A program made the position numbers and the translations under genes. The notes under the pieces are model-generated. The model ran no database searches. It was given only the letters and a program-made list of their open reading frames with translations, and had not been told where the DNA came from. This document shows positions 19,067-30,305 of a stretch of DNA of 64,000 nt, piece after piece (position 1 is the first letter of the stretch; each line of letters begins with the position of its first letter). The stretch is from Halobacillus salinarum (GTDB taxonomy: Bacteria; Bacillota; Bacilli; Bacillales; Halobacillaceae), in assembly GCF_022919095.1 (NCBI RefSeq), contig NZ_CP095073.1, positions 2,666,001 to 2,730,000 on the forward strand. The letters run 5' to 3'.

Positions 19067-19177
19067 AACAAATCCCTCCTTTTTATAGAGATGCCCTGTT
19101 TATTGAAGATGTCTTACGTATGGAATAAAACTTTTTGCTAAAGGATTAAGGCACTGCACAGCAGGCATTATTTATTC

Positions 19178-19223
19178 TCACGAGAAACCGCTATGAATTA
19201 AATCATAGCGGCTTCTCGTCTCA
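19178..19223 (-). repeat. Long hairpin upstream of rimP
   Basis: Arms 19178-19196 and 19203-19223 pair over about 19 bp (ACGAGAAGCCGCTATGA on the minus strand against TCATAGCGGTTTCTCGT), with a 6-base loop. The bases after it on the minus strand are GAGAATAAATAATG, with no T tract. It could be a second hairpin at the end of polC mRNA or the first in the rimP leader. Confidence 0.6.
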
Positions 19224-19280
19224 GGCTGTTCAGCCCTTGATCATCCACGTGTCAACTCGAGTAGGAGCGTAAAATATGAC

Positions 19281-19306
19281 GAAAGAGTGGGTCGCCCCAC
19301 TCTTTC
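19281..19306 (-). terminator. Probable terminator hairpin after polC
   Basis: Perfect 11-bp stem GAAAGAGTGGG / CCCACTCTTTC closed by GCGA, a GNRA-type tetraloop in minus-strand RNA, followed by GTCATATTTT. It starts about 65 bases after the polC stop. The T tract is interrupted. Confidence 0.55.
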
Positions 19307-19371
19307 GCTCGTACATATCGCTCTTCTCACCATAAAGAATATATCATAGATATAGTTGTTTTGCAACAAAC

Positions 19372-22300
19372 CTAAAAAAGTGAAAGCTGATTCTCTTCAG
19401 GCATTCCTTCGAGACATCCTTGCACATCCAAGTATTCCAGTACCGTTTTAGAAATCTTACTGCGCTCTCTTAAATCCTGTTTAGAGAGAAATTCTCCTTC
19501 TTCACGGGCTTTCACTATGTTTAGCGCAGCATTGGTACCCAGCCCGTCCACAGCATTAAATGGCGGGATTAACTGGTCACCGTCTACCAAAAAGTCAGTC
19601 GCGCTTGATTCATATAAATCTACACTTCTAAAGCCATACCCTCGTTCACACATCTCGAGGGCAAGCTCAAGCACTGTCATTAAGCTTTTCTCTTTAGGCG
19701 AGGCATCCAATCCTTTGCTCTGGATTTCCTCAATTCGCTTGCGGATTGCCTGTGAGCCTTTAACCATCGTTTCAAGCTCAAAGTCTCCCGCTCTTACAGT
19801 AAAATAAGCAGCATAAAAATAAATCGGATAATGAACTTTGAAATAGGCAATCCGAACAGCCATTAATACATACGCCGCTGCGTGAGCTTTCGGAAACATG
19901 TACTTAATCTTTTTACAAGAATCAATATACCAGTCCGGTACACCATGCTTTTTCATCTCTTCGATCCATTCATCCTGCAGCCCTCTTCCTTTACGGACAA
20001 ATTCCATAATCTTAAAAGCGAGAGAAGGTTCAAGACCTTTGTGCATCAAGTAAACCATGATATCGTCCCGGCATCCGATAACTTCCGGCAGTGTACAAAT
20101 GCCATCATTAATCAATTGTTCGGCATTTCCCAGCCATACGTCGGTACCGTGGGAAAGTCCGGAAATAATGACGAGTTCTGCGAAAGTTTTTGGCTTTGTA
20201 TCCTCGAGCATCTGCCTGACAAAACGTGTACCGAATTCAGGAACTCCTAATGTTCCAGTCTTGCACATTATTTGTTCCGCGGTTACTCCAAGTGCCTCCG
20301 GCCCGCTGAATATTTTCATTACTTCAGGATCATCCACTGGGATTTCTTTCTGGTCGATGCCGCTTAAATCCTGCAGCATGCGGATCACGGTCGGATCATC
20401 GTGTCCCAGAATATCAAGCTTCAGCAAATTATCGTGAATCGAATGGAAATCAAAATGCGTCGTCCGCCATTCTGATTTGGTATCATCAGCTGGATATTGA
20501 ATGGGTGAGAAATCATAAATTTCCATATCGTCTGGAACTACAATGATGCCGCCTGGATGCTGTCCGGTCGTTCGTTTGACCCCTGTGCAGCCTTGGACAA
20601 GCCTGTCTATCTCAGCGTTTTTGTACTGGAGCTGATGGTCTCCAGCATACCCCTTCACATAACCATAAGCCGTTTTTTCAGCTATCGTACCAATGGTACC
20701 TGCTCTGAATACCTTGTCTTCACCAAAAAGAACTTTCGTATAATTGTGGGCGTTCGGCTGGTATTCTCCTGAAAAGTTCAAGTCAATATCCGGAACTTTG
20801 TCTCCTTTAAAGCCTAGAAATGTTTCAAAAGGAATATCCTGTCCGTCTTTTTTCAAGTTTGTCCCGCATTCCGGACAAGATTTTTCAGGCAGATCAAACC
20901 CGCTCCCAATGGAACCATCCGTAAAGAATTCATGATACTGGCAAGCAGGACATACGTAGTGCGGAGGAAGTGGATTAACTTCCGTAATCTCCGTCATCGT
21001 CGCTACGAAGGAAGATCCTACTGAACCACGGGAACCTACCAAATAGCCATCTTCAAGTGATTTAGTTACCAGTTTTTGAGAGATTAGATAAATAACCGCA
21101 AACCCATGCCCGATGATGCTTTCAAGTTCTTTATCCAGTCTTTTTTCAACGAGTTCAGGGATGGGATCCCCGTAAATACTTTTAGCTTTGTTGTAGGACA
21201 TCTCACGAATTTCCTTGTCTGCCCCTTCAATATTAGGGGTGAAAAGTTCTTCTTTAACCGGCGTGACTTCCCCTATTTGGTGAAGAATTTTCTGCGTATT
21301 TGTCACGACTACTTCGCGGGCCTTTTCTTCTCCGAGAAAGGAGAGTTCCTCAAGCATTTCATCTGTTGTTTTGAAATGTACTTCTGGAAGTGTTTGACGG
21401 TTTAAAGGATTACCATTCTGCGAAGAAATTAAAATCTGCCGGTACATCTTATCATGAGGTTCAAGATAATGGGTGTTCCCCGTTGCCGCCACCGTTTTTC
21501 CTAACTTCTCTCCCATCGCAGTGAGTTTCTTCAAAATATCGAAAATTTGTGCCTCATTCTGCACTAAATCTTTCTCCAGTAGATGATAATAATTCCCTGG
21601 AGGCTGTATCTCGATATAATCATAAAACTCTGCCACCTTTTCTGCCTCCTCAGCAGATTTCTGCATCATTGTTTCAAACACTTCACCTTTGTCACAGCCA
21701 GAGCCAATTAGAATGCCTTCCCGCAATTTAGCAAGCCGGGAGCGGGGAATCCTCGGAACTCTGTAAAAATAGTTAACATGAGACTCTGAAACAAGGCGGT
21801 AAATGTTTTTCAATCCAGTATTGTTTACAGCAAGAAGCGTGCAATGAGAGGGACGCGACCTTTGATAAGCCTTTCCTTCTCCCATATAATCATTCAAGTT
21901 TTTATGATTGCAGATTCCCTTTTCGAACGCCTTTTTTAAAAGTTTCCAAAGTAGATAGCCTGTCGCCTCAGCATCATAAATAGCCCGGTGATGCTGGGTC
22001 AATTCAATATCAAAGTGTTTACAGAGAGTATTCAGACGGTGATTCTTAAGCTCAGGAACTAAAAAGCGGGCAAGTTCAAGCGTATCAATGACCGGATTTT
22101 CAGCTTTGCCATAATCAATCCTCTTAAACCCGGCATTTAGAAAACCCATATCGAAGCTTGCATTATGAGCAACCAGGATATCATCCTGTATCCAGGCGTA
22201 AAAGTCCTTGAGAACATCTTCTATTTCCGGGGCATCCCTGACCATATCATCCGTAATTCCTGTAAGTTCAATCGTCGTTTCAGAAAGCGGCTCATGAGGA

Positions 22301-23664
22301 TTGGCGAACCGTTCAAACCGATCAATTATCTCTCCGCCTCTCACTTTAACAGCAGCAAGCTCGATAATTTTGTCGTACACAGCTGATAAACCGGTAGTTT
22401 CAACGTCAAACACGATATAAGAAGCGTCTTCAAGCTCACGGTCCTGTTCTTCATAAGCAATTGGTACACCGTCATCAACGAGATTGGCTTCGACTCCATA
22501 AACGACTTTAATGCCATGTTTCTGACCGGCAGCATAAGCTTCTGGATAAGCCTGTACTACTGCATGATCAGTAATCGCAATGCCTTCGTGGCCCCATTCA
22601 GCTGCCTGGCTGACCAATCGGCCGACGGAAACTGGTGCATCCATTTGACTCATTGTCGTATGAGCGTGAAGCTCTACGCGCTTACTGCCTTCTTCTGACT
22701 TATCTTCTCTAAGCTTTGGCTTAATTTCGTTAATATCATTAGCCATCATGGTCAACTCATTGGTAAAGTTATCCGTTTGAATACTGCCTCTTGCTTTGAT
22801 CCACATCCCTTTTTCTACTTGCTTAAACATTTCCGCATGGTCGTCTCCGCGCGAAAACATCTTGATCGAAAAAGAATCCGTATAGTCGGTCGCCTTCACC
22901 AAAAGCAAGTGACGTCCTGAGCGTAATTCCTTTACCTCTGCATCGAACACATAACCTTGGATGATTTTGCGGCGTTCTTCTTCTTCAATTGTTTCCATAG
23001 GCTCGGCTTCTTCCTGAATTTTATAACCGATTTCAACCGGCCCCTTAGGTTTTGAATCTTCTTTATCTTTGGCCCGCTCTTCCTGCTCCTTGACTGCCTG
23101 CTGCACGATGATCTTATCTTCTTTCTGCCGTTCTTCCTGAAATTTCTTCAGTTCCTCCTGCTCCTCTTTTACACGGGTGGCAAGCTGCAGCATTGGAAGT
23201 CCGGCATTCGTGCAATACTTTTGAAGCTCTGCTTCCAATTTCTTTTTAATGGCGTGACTTTCTGCGTAATTCCGGCAAGTTAACATAATCTTATTACCGT
23301 TAACTTCAGGCTGCTGATCGAATAATAAATCTTTATAGCTCGGAGTCAAGTTCGGAATTGCTTGAATAAATTGGCGCCAATACTCTGCAATATCTTCAGA
23401 AGCCATTTCTTTCTTAGCCGAATGAAACGTCCAGTTTACTTCCGCAATCGACTGAAAGGTCTGCATCAGCTTCGCTGAAAACAACTGGTAAACAGATGGT
23501 GGCAGAGGCACTGGCAGACTAAAGTGAAAATGCCACTGTTTTTTTTCCTTGAAAACCACCAGCTTATCCATCGTACACTCTTTAAAATGCGGTTCAATCA
23601 GCTCTGCAGGAAATTGGATTTGCTCCAGCAGAAAGTGCATTTTTTCCTGATTGCTCACATGCAA
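19372..23664 (-). CDS. polC: DNA polymerase III alpha subunit, PolC type
   Basis: The main replicative polymerase of Gram-positive bacteria with built-in proofreading. 1430 residues against 1437 in B. subtilis. In order: N-terminal domain, OB domain near 240-320, PHP domain ([11 protein letters not shown] near 331-340) split by the 3'-5' exonuclease (DVETTGLS near 420, [20 protein letters not shown]), a zinc site (CPACQ and CPECG), the polymerase active site [10 protein letters not shown], then [11 protein letters not shown] and the C-terminal [11 protein letters not shown]. It ends NQLSLF, the clamp-binding tail. It starts with TTG at 23664, 7 bases after AGGAGG. It follows proS as in B. subtilis. 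Confidence 0.97.
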   Translation of the reverse strand: MHVSNQEKMHFLLEQIQFPAELIEPHFKECTMDKLVVFKEKKQWHFHFSLPVPLPPSVYQLFSAKLMQTFQSIAEVNWTFHSAKKEMASEDIAEYWRQFIQAIPNLTPSYKDLLFDQQPEVNGNKIMLTCRNYAESHAIKKKLEAELQKYCTNAGLPMLQLATRVKEEQEELKKFQEERQKEDKIIVQQAVKEQEERAKDKEDSKPKGPVEIGYKIQEEAEPMETIEEEERRKIIQGYVFDAEVKELRSGRHLLLVKATDYTDSFSIKMFSRGDDHAEMFKQVEKGMWIKARGSIQTDNFTNELTMMANDINEIKPKLREDKSEEGSKRVELHAHTTMSQMDAPVSVGRLVSQAAEWGHEGIAITDHAVVQAYPEAYAAGQKHGIKVVYGVEANLVDDGVPIAYEEQDRELEDASYIVFDVETTGLSAVYDKIIELAAVKVRGGEIIDRFERFANPHEPLSETTIELTGITDDMVRDAPEIEDVLKDFYAWIQDDILVAHNASFDMGFLNAGFKRIDYGKAENPVIDTLELARFLVPELKNHRLNTLCKHFDIELTQHHRAIYDAEATGYLLWKLLKKAFEKGICNHKNLNDYMGEGKAYQRSRPSHCTLLAVNNTGLKNIYRLVSESHVNYFYRVPRIPRSRLAKLREGILIGSGCDKGEVFETMMQKSAEEAEKVAEFYDYIEIQPPGNYYHLLEKDLVQNEAQIFDILKKLTAMGEKLGKTVAATGNTHYLEPHDKMYRQILISSQNGNPLNRQTLPEVHFKTTDEMLEELSFLGEEKAREVVVTNTQKILHQIGEVTPVKEELFTPNIEGADKEIREMSYNKAKSIYGDPIPELVEKRLDKELESIIGHGFAVIYLISQKLVTKSLEDGYLVGSRGSVGSSFVATMTEITEVNPLPPHYVCPACQYHEFFTDGSIGSGFDLPEKSCPECGTNLKKDGQDIPFETFLGFKGDKVPDIDLNFSGEYQPNAHNYTKVLFGEDKVFRAGTIGTIAEKTAYGYVKGYAGDHQLQYKNAEIDRLVQGCTGVKRTTGQHPGGIIVVPDDMEIYDFSPIQYPADDTKSEWRTTHFDFHSIHDNLLKLDILGHDDPTVIRMLQDLSGIDQKEIPVDDPEVMKIFSGPEALGVTAEQIMCKTGTLGVPEFGTRFVRQMLEDTKPKTFAELVIISGLSHGTDVWLGNAEQLINDGICTLPEVIGCRDDIMVYLMHKGLEPSLAFKIMEFVRKGRGLQDEWIEEMKKHGVPDWYIDSCKKIKYMFPKAHAAAYVLMAVRIAYFKVHYPIYFYAAYFTVRAGDFELETMVKGSQAIRKRIEEIQSKGLDASPKEKSLMTVLELALEMCERGYGFRSVDLYESSATDFLVDGDQLIPPFNAVDGLGTNAALNIVKAREEGEFLSKQDLRERSKISKTVLEYLDVQGCLEGMPEENQLSLF

Positions 23665-23698
23665 GTTAATTCCTCCTCATTCCCTAGAACAATGAAAG

Positions 23699-23731
23699 AT
23701 ACCCTTGCTCTATTCGTTTAGGCAAGGGTAT
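23699..23731 (-). terminator. Hairpin between proS and polC
   Basis: 10-bp inverted repeat ATACCCTTGC / GCAAGGGTAT with a 13-base loop, followed on the minus strand by CTTTCATTGTTC. The weak T tract suggests partial termination that would set polC below proS. Confidence 0.5.
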
Positions 23732-23752
23732 AAGTTCGTTTTGCAGATCCAA

Positions 23753-25456
23753 TCAATGTTTATACCAAGTTTTCACCTGTTCAATCACTTGGCTCGCTTC
23801 TATTTCCTGCTGTTCCCCTGATACTCGTTCCTTCAGTTCCACAATACCATCCGCTGCACGCTTTCCAACAGTAATTCGCAATGGAATTCCGATAAGGTCG
23901 CTGTCTGCAAACTTAACGCCAGCCCGCTCTTTACGGTCGTCATACAACACTTCTATCCCCGCTTCCTCAAGCTGTGCGTTGAGTTTGTCTGCAAGGTCAG
24001 CCTGCTCAGCTTTCTTCGGATTCATAGACAGGAGATGGACTTGAAAAGGAGCAATATTAGCCGGCCACGTGATTCCCCGGTCATCATGATTTTGTTCCAC
24101 AAGAGCTGCCAGCGTTCGAGAAACTCCGATTCCGTAGCTTCCCATTACCATCGTCTGGGCTTTGCCCTGGTCATCTAAAAATTGAGCATTCATGTGTTCG
24201 GCGTAAAAAGTACCGAGTTTAAACACATGGCCCACTTCAATTCCTCTTGCAAACTTTATCGTTCCCTGACCATCTGGGGACGGGTCACCTTCTTCGATAA
24301 ATCGCAGATCCGCATATTGAGAAGGCTGGAAATCTATTCCTGGGGTAACGTTCCTAAGATGGAACCCATCCTCATTTGCCCCGCAGGAAACATTTTGTAA
24401 TGCTTCAACGGCAAAGTCAGCGACGACCTCAACCTCTTCCGAAACTCCGACCGGGCCGAGAGATCCAAAGCCAGTCCCCATCAGCCGCTTTGTATCGGCT
24501 TCCGAAGCAAGTTCAACTATCCCCGCAGAATAAAGATTTTTTAATTTTACATCGTTAACCTCGTGATCCCCGCGGGTGACAGCCATCACAAATCGCTCGT
24601 CTACTTTAAACATGATTGCTTTCAGACCTTCTTTAAGCTCATGTCCGAGAAAATCCGCAACGTCCTTCATTGTTCTCTGCTCAGGCGTTTCAACCTTACT
24701 CATTTCTTTAGGCTCGTCCCCTGATTTCTTATATTCTCTAATAACTGGAGCCATTTCAATATTTGCAGCGTACTGGGAAGTATCTGAATAAGCAATGACA
24801 TCTTCTCCTACTTCGGAAAGAACCATGAACTCGTGAGTATCCTTTCCTCCCATTGCACCAGAATCAGCTATGACGGCACGGAAATTCAAGCCTAAACGAG
24901 TAAAGATATTCGTGTAAGCCTGAAACATCTTATCATAGGACTTATCCAGACTTTCAAAAGAATCATCAAAGGAATACGCATCCTTCATTAAAAACTCCCG
25001 CCCACGGAGTAATCCAAAGCGGGGTCTTGCTTCATCCCTGAATTTATTTTGGATTTGAAAAACGAGCAGAGGAAGTCGTTTATAACTTTTTATTTCGTCA
25101 CGCACAATACTTGTAATAACTTCTTCATGTGTCGCCCCTAAGGCAAACTCACGATTGTTTCGATCATCAATCCGCATCAGCTCTGAGCCAAAGGTGCTCC
25201 AGCGGCTGGATTCTTTCCATAGCTCTGAGGGCTGCAGGGCAGGCATCATCATTTCATGAGCACCGATCTTTTCCATCTCTTCTCTAACGACATCTTCCAC
25301 TTTGCGAAGAATTCTTTTTCCAATTGGCAGGAAGCTGTATATCCCTGAAGCAATCTGACGTATGTAACCTGCACGAACAAGCAGCTGGTGACTTTTTATT
25401 TCAGCGTCTGCAGGAGTTTCTTTTAAAGTAGGAAGCAACATTTCACTCTGTTTCAT
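23753..25456 (-). CDS. proS: Proline--tRNA ligase
   Basis: Class II synthetase charging tRNA-Pro. 567 residues of the bacterial type. Motif 1 region begins [19 protein letters not shown]. Motif 2 is [20 protein letters not shown]. The YbaK-like editing insert spans about 235-385, then motif 3 ([15 protein letters not shown]) and the anticodon-binding domain. The start ATG at 25456 follows GAGGTGG; the longer frame to 25492 is rejected because it runs into the rasP terminator. It lies between rasP and polC. Confidence 0.96.
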   Translation of the reverse strand: MKQSEMLLPTLKETPADAEIKSHQLLVRAGYIRQIASGIYSFLPIGKRILRKVEDVVREEMEKIGAHEMMMPALQPSELWKESSRWSTFGSELMRIDDRNNREFALGATHEEVITSIVRDEIKSYKRLPLLVFQIQNKFRDEARPRFGLLRGREFLMKDAYSFDDSFESLDKSYDKMFQAYTNIFTRLGLNFRAVIADSGAMGGKDTHEFMVLSEVGEDVIAYSDTSQYAANIEMAPVIREYKKSGDEPKEMSKVETPEQRTMKDVADFLGHELKEGLKAIMFKVDERFVMAVTRGDHEVNDVKLKNLYSAGIVELASEADTKRLMGTGFGSLGPVGVSEEVEVVADFAVEALQNVSCGANEDGFHLRNVTPGIDFQPSQYADLRFIEEGDPSPDGQGTIKFARGIEVGHVFKLGTFYAEHMNAQFLDDQGKAQTMVMGSYGIGVSRTLAALVEQNHDDRGITWPANIAPFQVHLLSMNPKKAEQADLADKLNAQLEEAGIEVLYDDRKERAGVKFADSDLIGIPLRITVGKRAADGIVELKERVSGEQQEIEASQVIEQVKTWYKH

Positions 25457-25480
25457 TTCCAACCACCTCAATTCCAATAG

Positions 25481-25535
25481 TATAAAAAACAAGCTGGAAG
25501 CCTTAGACGAGCTGTTGTCTCTATGGCTTCCAGCT
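25481..25535 (-). terminator. Terminator between rasP and proS
   Basis: Perfect 11-bp stem AGCTGGAAGCC / GGCTTCCAGCT with a 22-base loop, followed by TGTTTTTTATA on the minus strand. It begins 10 bases after the rasP stop. Confidence 0.8.
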
Positions 25536-25545
25536 CTTAGTTTCG

Positions 25546-26802
25546 TTACAGAAATAATCGTTGAATGTCATTCCAGGTAACCACGAGCATTAACAGCATG
25601 AGGAGTGCAAACCCGATGAAATGGACGATTCCTTCCTTCTGAGGATCAATCGGTTTTCCTCTTACCCCTTCAATTGCAACGAACAGAAGTCTTCCTCCAT
25701 CAAGCGCAGGAAGCGGAAGCATGTTGACAATTCCAAGGTTTATCGATAAGATCGCGGTCCACATCATAAAGTTTGTAAAGCCTGTCTGAACGACTTTGTC
25801 CGTTGCATCGTAGATCCCTACTGGTCCCGAAAGCATATCCAAAGAGAATTGACCGGTAACCAATTTGCCTAAGTTCGTGAGAATCAGCTTCGTCCAATCA
25901 TAGGATTGGGTAAAACCAAAAGTGATTTTCTTGGCAAAGGAATCTTCAAAGGCTCGGGCCACACCTACCTGTCCGATTTGCTGTTCACTTTCATTTACAG
26001 CAGCCGGGGTGACCTCTACGTTCTGTGTCTCTCCATTTCTATCTATGGATAACGTAATCTCTTCTTCCGGATGTTCTCTTACGATTTTCGTAAATTCTTC
26101 CCAAGTATCCACCGACTGTCCATCAATGGCTACAACCCGGTCTCCCTCGTGCAGACCAGCCTGCTCTGCCGGAGTGTCCGGCTGGATTTCGCCCAATACC
26201 GCCTTGTCCATCGGAACACCTTGAATGAACCCTAATATCATAAACAACACAATAGCTAGTACAAAATTCATCAAAGGGCCGGCAAACAGCTGCATTGCGC
26301 GCTGGGGAACCGATTTAGAAGCAAATTGACGATTGTAAGGAGCAATTTGGGTTTCTTTTTCATCCATGACAAACATAGCTTTTGGATCGACTTCAAAACG
26401 TAGCTTCTCATCTTCATCAATCTCATAGCCTTCGATCACCAGCTGATGATCAAGATCTGAACGTTCCACCTCGATGACACGAGCATGAGGATGCTTTGAC
26501 TTGTTGTTCACAATGATCCGGTTTATTTTACCTTCCTCATTGAATTCAAGTCCAATATGGTGTCCTGGTTTAAGTTCAATAATTTCTGGATCCTCTCCAG
26601 CTACACGAACATATCCGCCAATCGGAAGAAGCCGAATGGTGTATAACGTTTCATTTCTTGTGAATGCAAAAATCTTTGGACCGAACCCGATAGCAAATTC
26701 ACGAGCAAGCATTCCTGCTCGTTTGGCAAATATGAGATGCCCCCACTCATGAACAAACACCAAGAGGCCGAACATGAGTATAAATGCAATCACTGTAGTC
26801 AA
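25546..26802 (-). CDS. rasP: Site-2 zinc metalloprotease RasP
   Basis: Membrane protease that cleaves anti-sigma factors (RsiW in B. subtilis) and signal-peptide remnants. About 418 residues. The zinc motif VHEWGH lies in the first membrane segment. A PDZ domain follows at about 200-275 ([17 protein letters not shown]). The third zinc ligand is in [13 protein letters not shown] near the C-terminus, which ends [17 protein letters not shown] like its B. subtilis counterpart. TTG at 26802 is preferred because GGAAGG lies 7 bases upstream; GTG at 26811 is the alternative. It follows dxr closely. Confidence 0.95.
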   Translation of the reverse strand: MTTVIAFILMFGLLVFVHEWGHLIFAKRAGMLAREFAIGFGPKIFAFTRNETLYTIRLLPIGGYVRVAGEDPEIIELKPGHHIGLEFNEEGKINRIIVNNKSKHPHARVIEVERSDLDHQLVIEGYEIDEDEKLRFEVDPKAMFVMDEKETQIAPYNRQFASKSVPQRAMQLFAGPLMNFVLAIVLFMILGFIQGVPMDKAVLGEIQPDTPAEQAGLHEGDRVVAIDGQSVDTWEEFTKIVREHPEEEITLSIDRNGETQNVEVTPAAVNESEQQIGQVGVARAFEDSFAKKITFGFTQSYDWTKLILTNLGKLVTGQFSLDMLSGPVGIYDATDKVVQTGFTNFMMWTAILSINLGIVNMLPLPALDGGRLLFVAIEGVRGKPIDPQKEGIVHFIGFALLMLLMLVVTWNDIQRLFL

Positions 26803-26818
26803 ATGAAGCACCTTCCTT

Positions 26819-27964
26819 TTAATTTAAGTGGAAACGGACCCGCTTTCTAGTTTCCTCGTCTATAGACAATATGGTGGACAAATCAGGGTTATGAATCCGC
26901 GTATGCTCAGCAAGCGCTTCTTCTATATGCCTCTCAATGTCCAGAAAAGAAATTTTTCCTTCAAGAAACAATTGTACAGCTTCCTCGTTGGCAGCATTTA
27001 AGACAGTAGGCATTGAACCGCCTTGCCTTCCTGCCTCGAAGGCCATACGCAAGCAGGGGAAACGTTCCATATCCATTTTTTCAAAATGCAGTGTCGCGAT
27101 TTCTTCCAGGTTGAGATGTCTGGCAGCAGGGACTTCACTTCTCTCCGGAAATGTGAGCGCATATTGAATAGGAACTTTCATATCAGGGGTTCCCAGTTGA
27201 GCGATGACACTGCTGTCCACATATTCTACCATAGAATGAATGACACTTTCTCTATGAAGAATAACATGAATCTGGTCATATGGCACATTAAAAAGCCAGT
27301 GAGCTTCAATGACCTCGAGCCCTTTATTCATCATAGTTGCTGAATCTACTGTTATTTTTGCCCCCATGCTCCAATTCGGGTGGTTCAGAGCATCCTCCAC
27401 TGTCACTCCTTCAAGCTCCTCACGCGTTTTATCTCTGAAGCTTCCACCCGATGCGGTGATAATTAATTTATTTATATCACGACTGTTCTCTCCATTCAGT
27501 GATTGGTAAATCGCTGAATGCTCACTATCTACAGGGAGAAGTTCTACACCATGCTCCTTTGCAGCATCCATCACAAGATGGCCTGCTGTTACAAGCGTTT
27601 CTTTATTGGCGATGGCCACTTGTTTTTTCGCCTCGATTGCTTTTAAAGTAGCCGGAAGTCCGACACTGCCTAATATGGCATTAACGACCACATCCACTTC
27701 GTCGGCTACGCTCGCTTCAATCAGACCGCCACTTCCTGATAAAACCACGGTTTCACTAACTTCTTTTGTTACTAGTTCCTTGGTTTCTTCATCCTGGACG
27801 ACGATCAGCTTTGGCCTGAATTCCTTAATTAAGGGCATGGCTTTATGAACATTTTTGCCAAAAGCGAGTGCGTGAATACTAAATTTTTCGGGATGGGCTC
27901 TGATGACTTCCAGGGTTTGGATACCTATCGACCCTGTAGCGCCGAGTAGTGAAATTTTTTTCAT
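26819..27964 (-). CDS. dxr: 1-deoxy-D-xylulose 5-phosphate reductoisomerase
   Basis: Second step of the MEP isoprenoid pathway, making MEP from DXP with NADPH. 381 residues, starting [20 protein letters not shown] (NADPH loop), with [15 protein letters not shown] and ASGGSFRDK for substrate and metal binding, and NAANEEAV in the C-terminal part. It sits between cdsA and rasP, near uppS, which uses isoprenoid products. Confidence 0.96.
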   Translation of the reverse strand: MKKISLLGATGSIGIQTLEVIRAHPEKFSIHALAFGKNVHKAMPLIKEFRPKLIVVQDEETKELVTKEVSETVVLSGSGGLIEASVADEVDVVVNAILGSVGLPATLKAIEAKKQVAIANKETLVTAGHLVMDAAKEHGVELLPVDSEHSAIYQSLNGENSRDINKLIITASGGSFRDKTREELEGVTVEDALNHPNWSMGAKITVDSATMMNKGLEVIEAHWLFNVPYDQIHVILHRESVIHSMVEYVDSSVIAQLGTPDMKVPIQYALTFPERSEVPAARHLNLEEIATLHFEKMDMERFPCLRMAFEAGRQGGSMPTVLNAANEEAVQLFLEGKISFLDIERHIEEALAEHTRIHNPDLSTILSIDEETRKRVRFHLN

Positions 27965-27981
27965 ACGGATGCCCCTCTCTA

Positions 27982-28778
27982 TTAAATCGAGATAAAGTTA
28001 ATCAAATGCAGTATAGGTAATATAAAAATTAAACTGTCAAACCGATCCAGCACTCCCCCATGGCCGGGGAGGATTTTTCCCGAGTCCTTGACTGCATAGT
28101 GCCTTTTGAAAGCAGATTCGACCAAATCCCCAATCTGTCCAGTAATGGAAATAAGGATAGTGACGAGCAGCACAATCAGCAGGGAATGATTGAGCGGTAC
28201 GACCATTTGAAAAATTACCGCGACCACACAAGCGAGCACAATCCCCCCGACCGCTCCTTCGATTGTCTTTTTAGGACTGATCTGCGGCCAGAGTTTTTTC
28301 CTGCCAAAGGCTCTGCCAAACAGATAGGCCCCGTGTCTGTTGCCCAAACTACAAACAGGGCATAAAAAATAAACTCAAGACCGGCTTCTCTCGTTTCTAT
28401 TAAATAATTAAATCCCATGCCGATGTAAATTGCAGAGAGCAGCAAAAAACCTGCGTCATCAAAAGTAAAACGGTTTTTAACCAATACTGTATAACTTAGT
28501 AATAAGAGGACAGCCAGCAATGTAATTTCAGACTTTGTCACATAATCTCCAAATTGAAAATCGTGAATGAGTTTTTCTGGAAACATCAACGCCCACATTA
28601 ATAGTAGAGTCATTGCTGAAGGAACGGAATAGCGGGCAATTTTTTTCATGCGAATAAGCTCAAGTATGGCTATACTTGCAATAATATAAACGAATAAATA
28701 GAACGGGTTTTTCCCGAGTACTACGATGGATAAGAATATAACTCCCGCAATAACCGCGGTGATCGTACGTTGCTTCAT
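27982..28778 (-). CDS. cdsA: Phosphatidate cytidylyltransferase, apparent frameshift
   Basis: Makes CDP-diacylglycerol, the precursor of acidic phospholipids; an integral membrane enzyme with about eight segments. The gene is split into two overlapping frames. The N-terminal part (from [15 protein letters not shown]) runs to VVWATDTG. The C-terminal part continues [22 protein letters not shown] to the signature [17 protein letters not shown]. The break is at four G (28329-28332). Adding one G joins both parts exactly, giving about 265 residues (B. subtilis 269). The gene is essential, so a sequencing or assembly error is likely. The start ATG 28778 follows AAGGTG at a long spacing of about 12 bases. 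Confidence 0.9.
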
Positions 28779-28794
28779 AAAAATCAATCACACC

Positions 28795-29562
28795 TTACAC
28801 TCCGCCATAACGACGTTTACGATTTTGATAATCAAACAGCGCTTTCTCAAATAGGCTTTCATCAAAATCCGGCCAATATACTTCAGTAAACCAAAATTCC
28901 GCATAAGCCAGCTGCCATAATAGAAAATTGCTTAAACGCTGCTCTCCACTAGTTCGAATTAACAAATCCGGTTCTAAAAGCTCTGATGTATATAAATGTC
29001 TGGAAAAAAGCTTCTCATCAATATCAGAGACCCGAATGTCACCCTGTTCAACTTCTGCTGCAATTTGCTTGACTGCATTGACCATCTCAAACCGGCTGCC
29101 ATAATTCAAGGCAAAGTTTAATATTAACCCATCATTGTCCTTTGTCTTGGACATAGCTTCCTTAACCGCCTTTTGTGTGTGGGGCGGAAGAACCGTGAAA
29201 TCACCTATCGTCTGAACCTGGACATTACGTTCAATGAGTTCAGGCAAATATGTATTTAAAAACTCCACCGGCAGCTTCATTAGAAAGTCGACTTCTTTTT
29301 TCGGACGCTTCCAATTTTCCGTTGAGAAAGCATATAGAGTTAAAACCTTTACACCTAGATCTGAGGCGTGCCTGACGATTTTTTTTACAACACCCATGCC
29401 TTCTTTGTGACCGGCAATTCTCGGCATTCCTCTATTTTTCGCCCAGCGGCCGTTTCCATCCATAATTATCGCCACATGTTTTGGGAGGTGATTATGATCT
29501 AGACCTAGAGGTTTAGTAGTTTGCTGCTTTTTATTTTTAGTAAACGGAAACTTGATTGGCAT
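28795..29562 (-). CDS. uppS: Undecaprenyl diphosphate synthase
   Basis: Makes the C55 lipid carrier for peptidoglycan and teichoic acids by adding isopentenyl units to farnesyl diphosphate. 255 residues. The signature IIMDGNGRWAKNRG holds the catalytic aspartate. YAFSTENWKRP, LIRTSGEQRLSNFLLWQ and AEFWFTEVYWPDF follow. The N-terminus is basic. First gene of the uppS-cdsA-dxr-rasP cluster. Confidence 0.96.
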   Translation of the reverse strand: MPIKFPFTKNKKQQTTKPLGLDHNHLPKHVAIIMDGNGRWAKNRGMPRIAGHKEGMGVVKKIVRHASDLGVKVLTLYAFSTENWKRPKKEVDFLMKLPVEFLNTYLPELIERNVQVQTIGDFTVLPPHTQKAVKEAMSKTKDNDGLILNFALNYGSRFEMVNAVKQIAAEVEQGDIRVSDIDEKLFSRHLYTSELLEPDLLIRTSGEQRLSNFLLWQLAYAEFWFTEVYWPDFDESLFEKALFDYQNRKRRYGGV

Positions 29563-29596
29563 TCATAATCCTCCAGTCCGATTATTCCATCTTTAT

Positions 29597-29602
29597 ATTA
29601 TA
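29597..29602 (-). promoter_or_regulatory. Candidate -10 box for uppS
   Basis: Minus strand has a perfect TATAAT about 35 bases upstream of uppS, between the frr terminator and the gene. No good -35 lies at 16-18 bp, so only the -10 is supported. Confidence 0.4.
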
Positions 29603-29669
29603 TACTATTATCCTACAACATGCCTCCATTCACATAAAGGCATACGAAAAAAAAGCGGGAATAGCGCAA

Positions 29670-29710
29670 TAATAAAAGCCGCACTGCCAAACAGCTACAG
29701 TGCGGCTTTT
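29670..29710 (-). terminator. Terminator after frr
   Basis: Perfect 13-bp stem AAAAGCCGCACTG / CAGTGCGGCTTTT with an 11-base loop, followed by ATTATTG on the minus strand. The symmetric A/T ends could allow action in both directions. Confidence 0.85.
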
Positions 29711-29745
29711 ATTCACTAAAGACTTATGACTTGGCAAGAAAGAAT

Positions 29746-30303
29746 TTAGACTTCCATGATCTCTTCTTCTTTCGTTTTGGCGTACTGGTCGACTTTTTTC
29801 ACGTGGTCGTCGGTGACTTTCTGCACGTCATCCTGATAGGAACGCAGATCATCTTCCGTAAGATCTCCATCTTTTTCGAGCTTTTTAAGTCGATCATTAG
29901 CGTCCCGGCGGATGTTACGGATCTGCACCTTGGCTTCCTCTGTATACTTACCGACTACTTTTGCAAGATCTTTACGACGTTCTTCTGTAAGTGCTGGAAT
30001 ATTAATTCTTACGATATTGCCATCACTTGACGGTGAAAGCCCGAGATCCGCTTTTTGAATGGCTTTTTCCACTTCAGCAATTGCTGACTTATCATATGGA
30101 GTAATGACAAGCAGACGAGGTTCAGGTGCTGACACTTGGGCAAGCTGTTTAAGTGGTGTAGCTGCTCCATAGTAATCTACATAAACATTATCAAGGATGG
30201 AAGGATTTGCTCTTCCGGCACGCACAGTTGCAAGCTGACGGGAAAACGCCTGTACAGCTTGTTCCATCTGTTGTTTTGCTTCATTAATCACGGCTTCTGA
30301 CAT
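29746..30303 (-). CDS. frr: Ribosome recycling factor
   Basis: Splits post-termination ribosomes together with EF-G. 185 residues, the standard length. [20 protein letters not shown] marks the tRNA-mimic body; [20 protein letters not shown] is the C-terminal helix. It lies 2 bases downstream of the pyrH stop and ends at a terminator. Confidence 0.97.
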   Translation of the reverse strand: MSEAVINEAKQQMEQAVQAFSRQLATVRAGRANPSILDNVYVDYYGAATPLKQLAQVSAPEPRLLVITPYDKSAIAEVEKAIQKADLGLSPSSDGNIVRINIPALTEERRKDLAKVVGKYTEEAKVQIRNIRRDANDRLKKLEKDGDLTEDDLRSYQDDVQKVTDDHVKKVDQYAKTKEEEIMEV

Positions 30304-30305
30304 GA

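Larger units (their letters stand above)
19067..19371. other. 305-base gap between polC and rimP
   Basis: No coding frame is supported. The gap holds two strong hairpins described separately, and downstream the leader and unidentified promoter of the rimP-nusA-infB operon. No hexamer pair in the A/T-rich 19090-19140 stretch is good enough to name. Confidence 0.7.

Noticed and set aside
28215-28787. Two independent cdsA-like genes
   Set aside because: The overlapping frames are two halves of one protein and are joined by a single-base change, so they are one gene.
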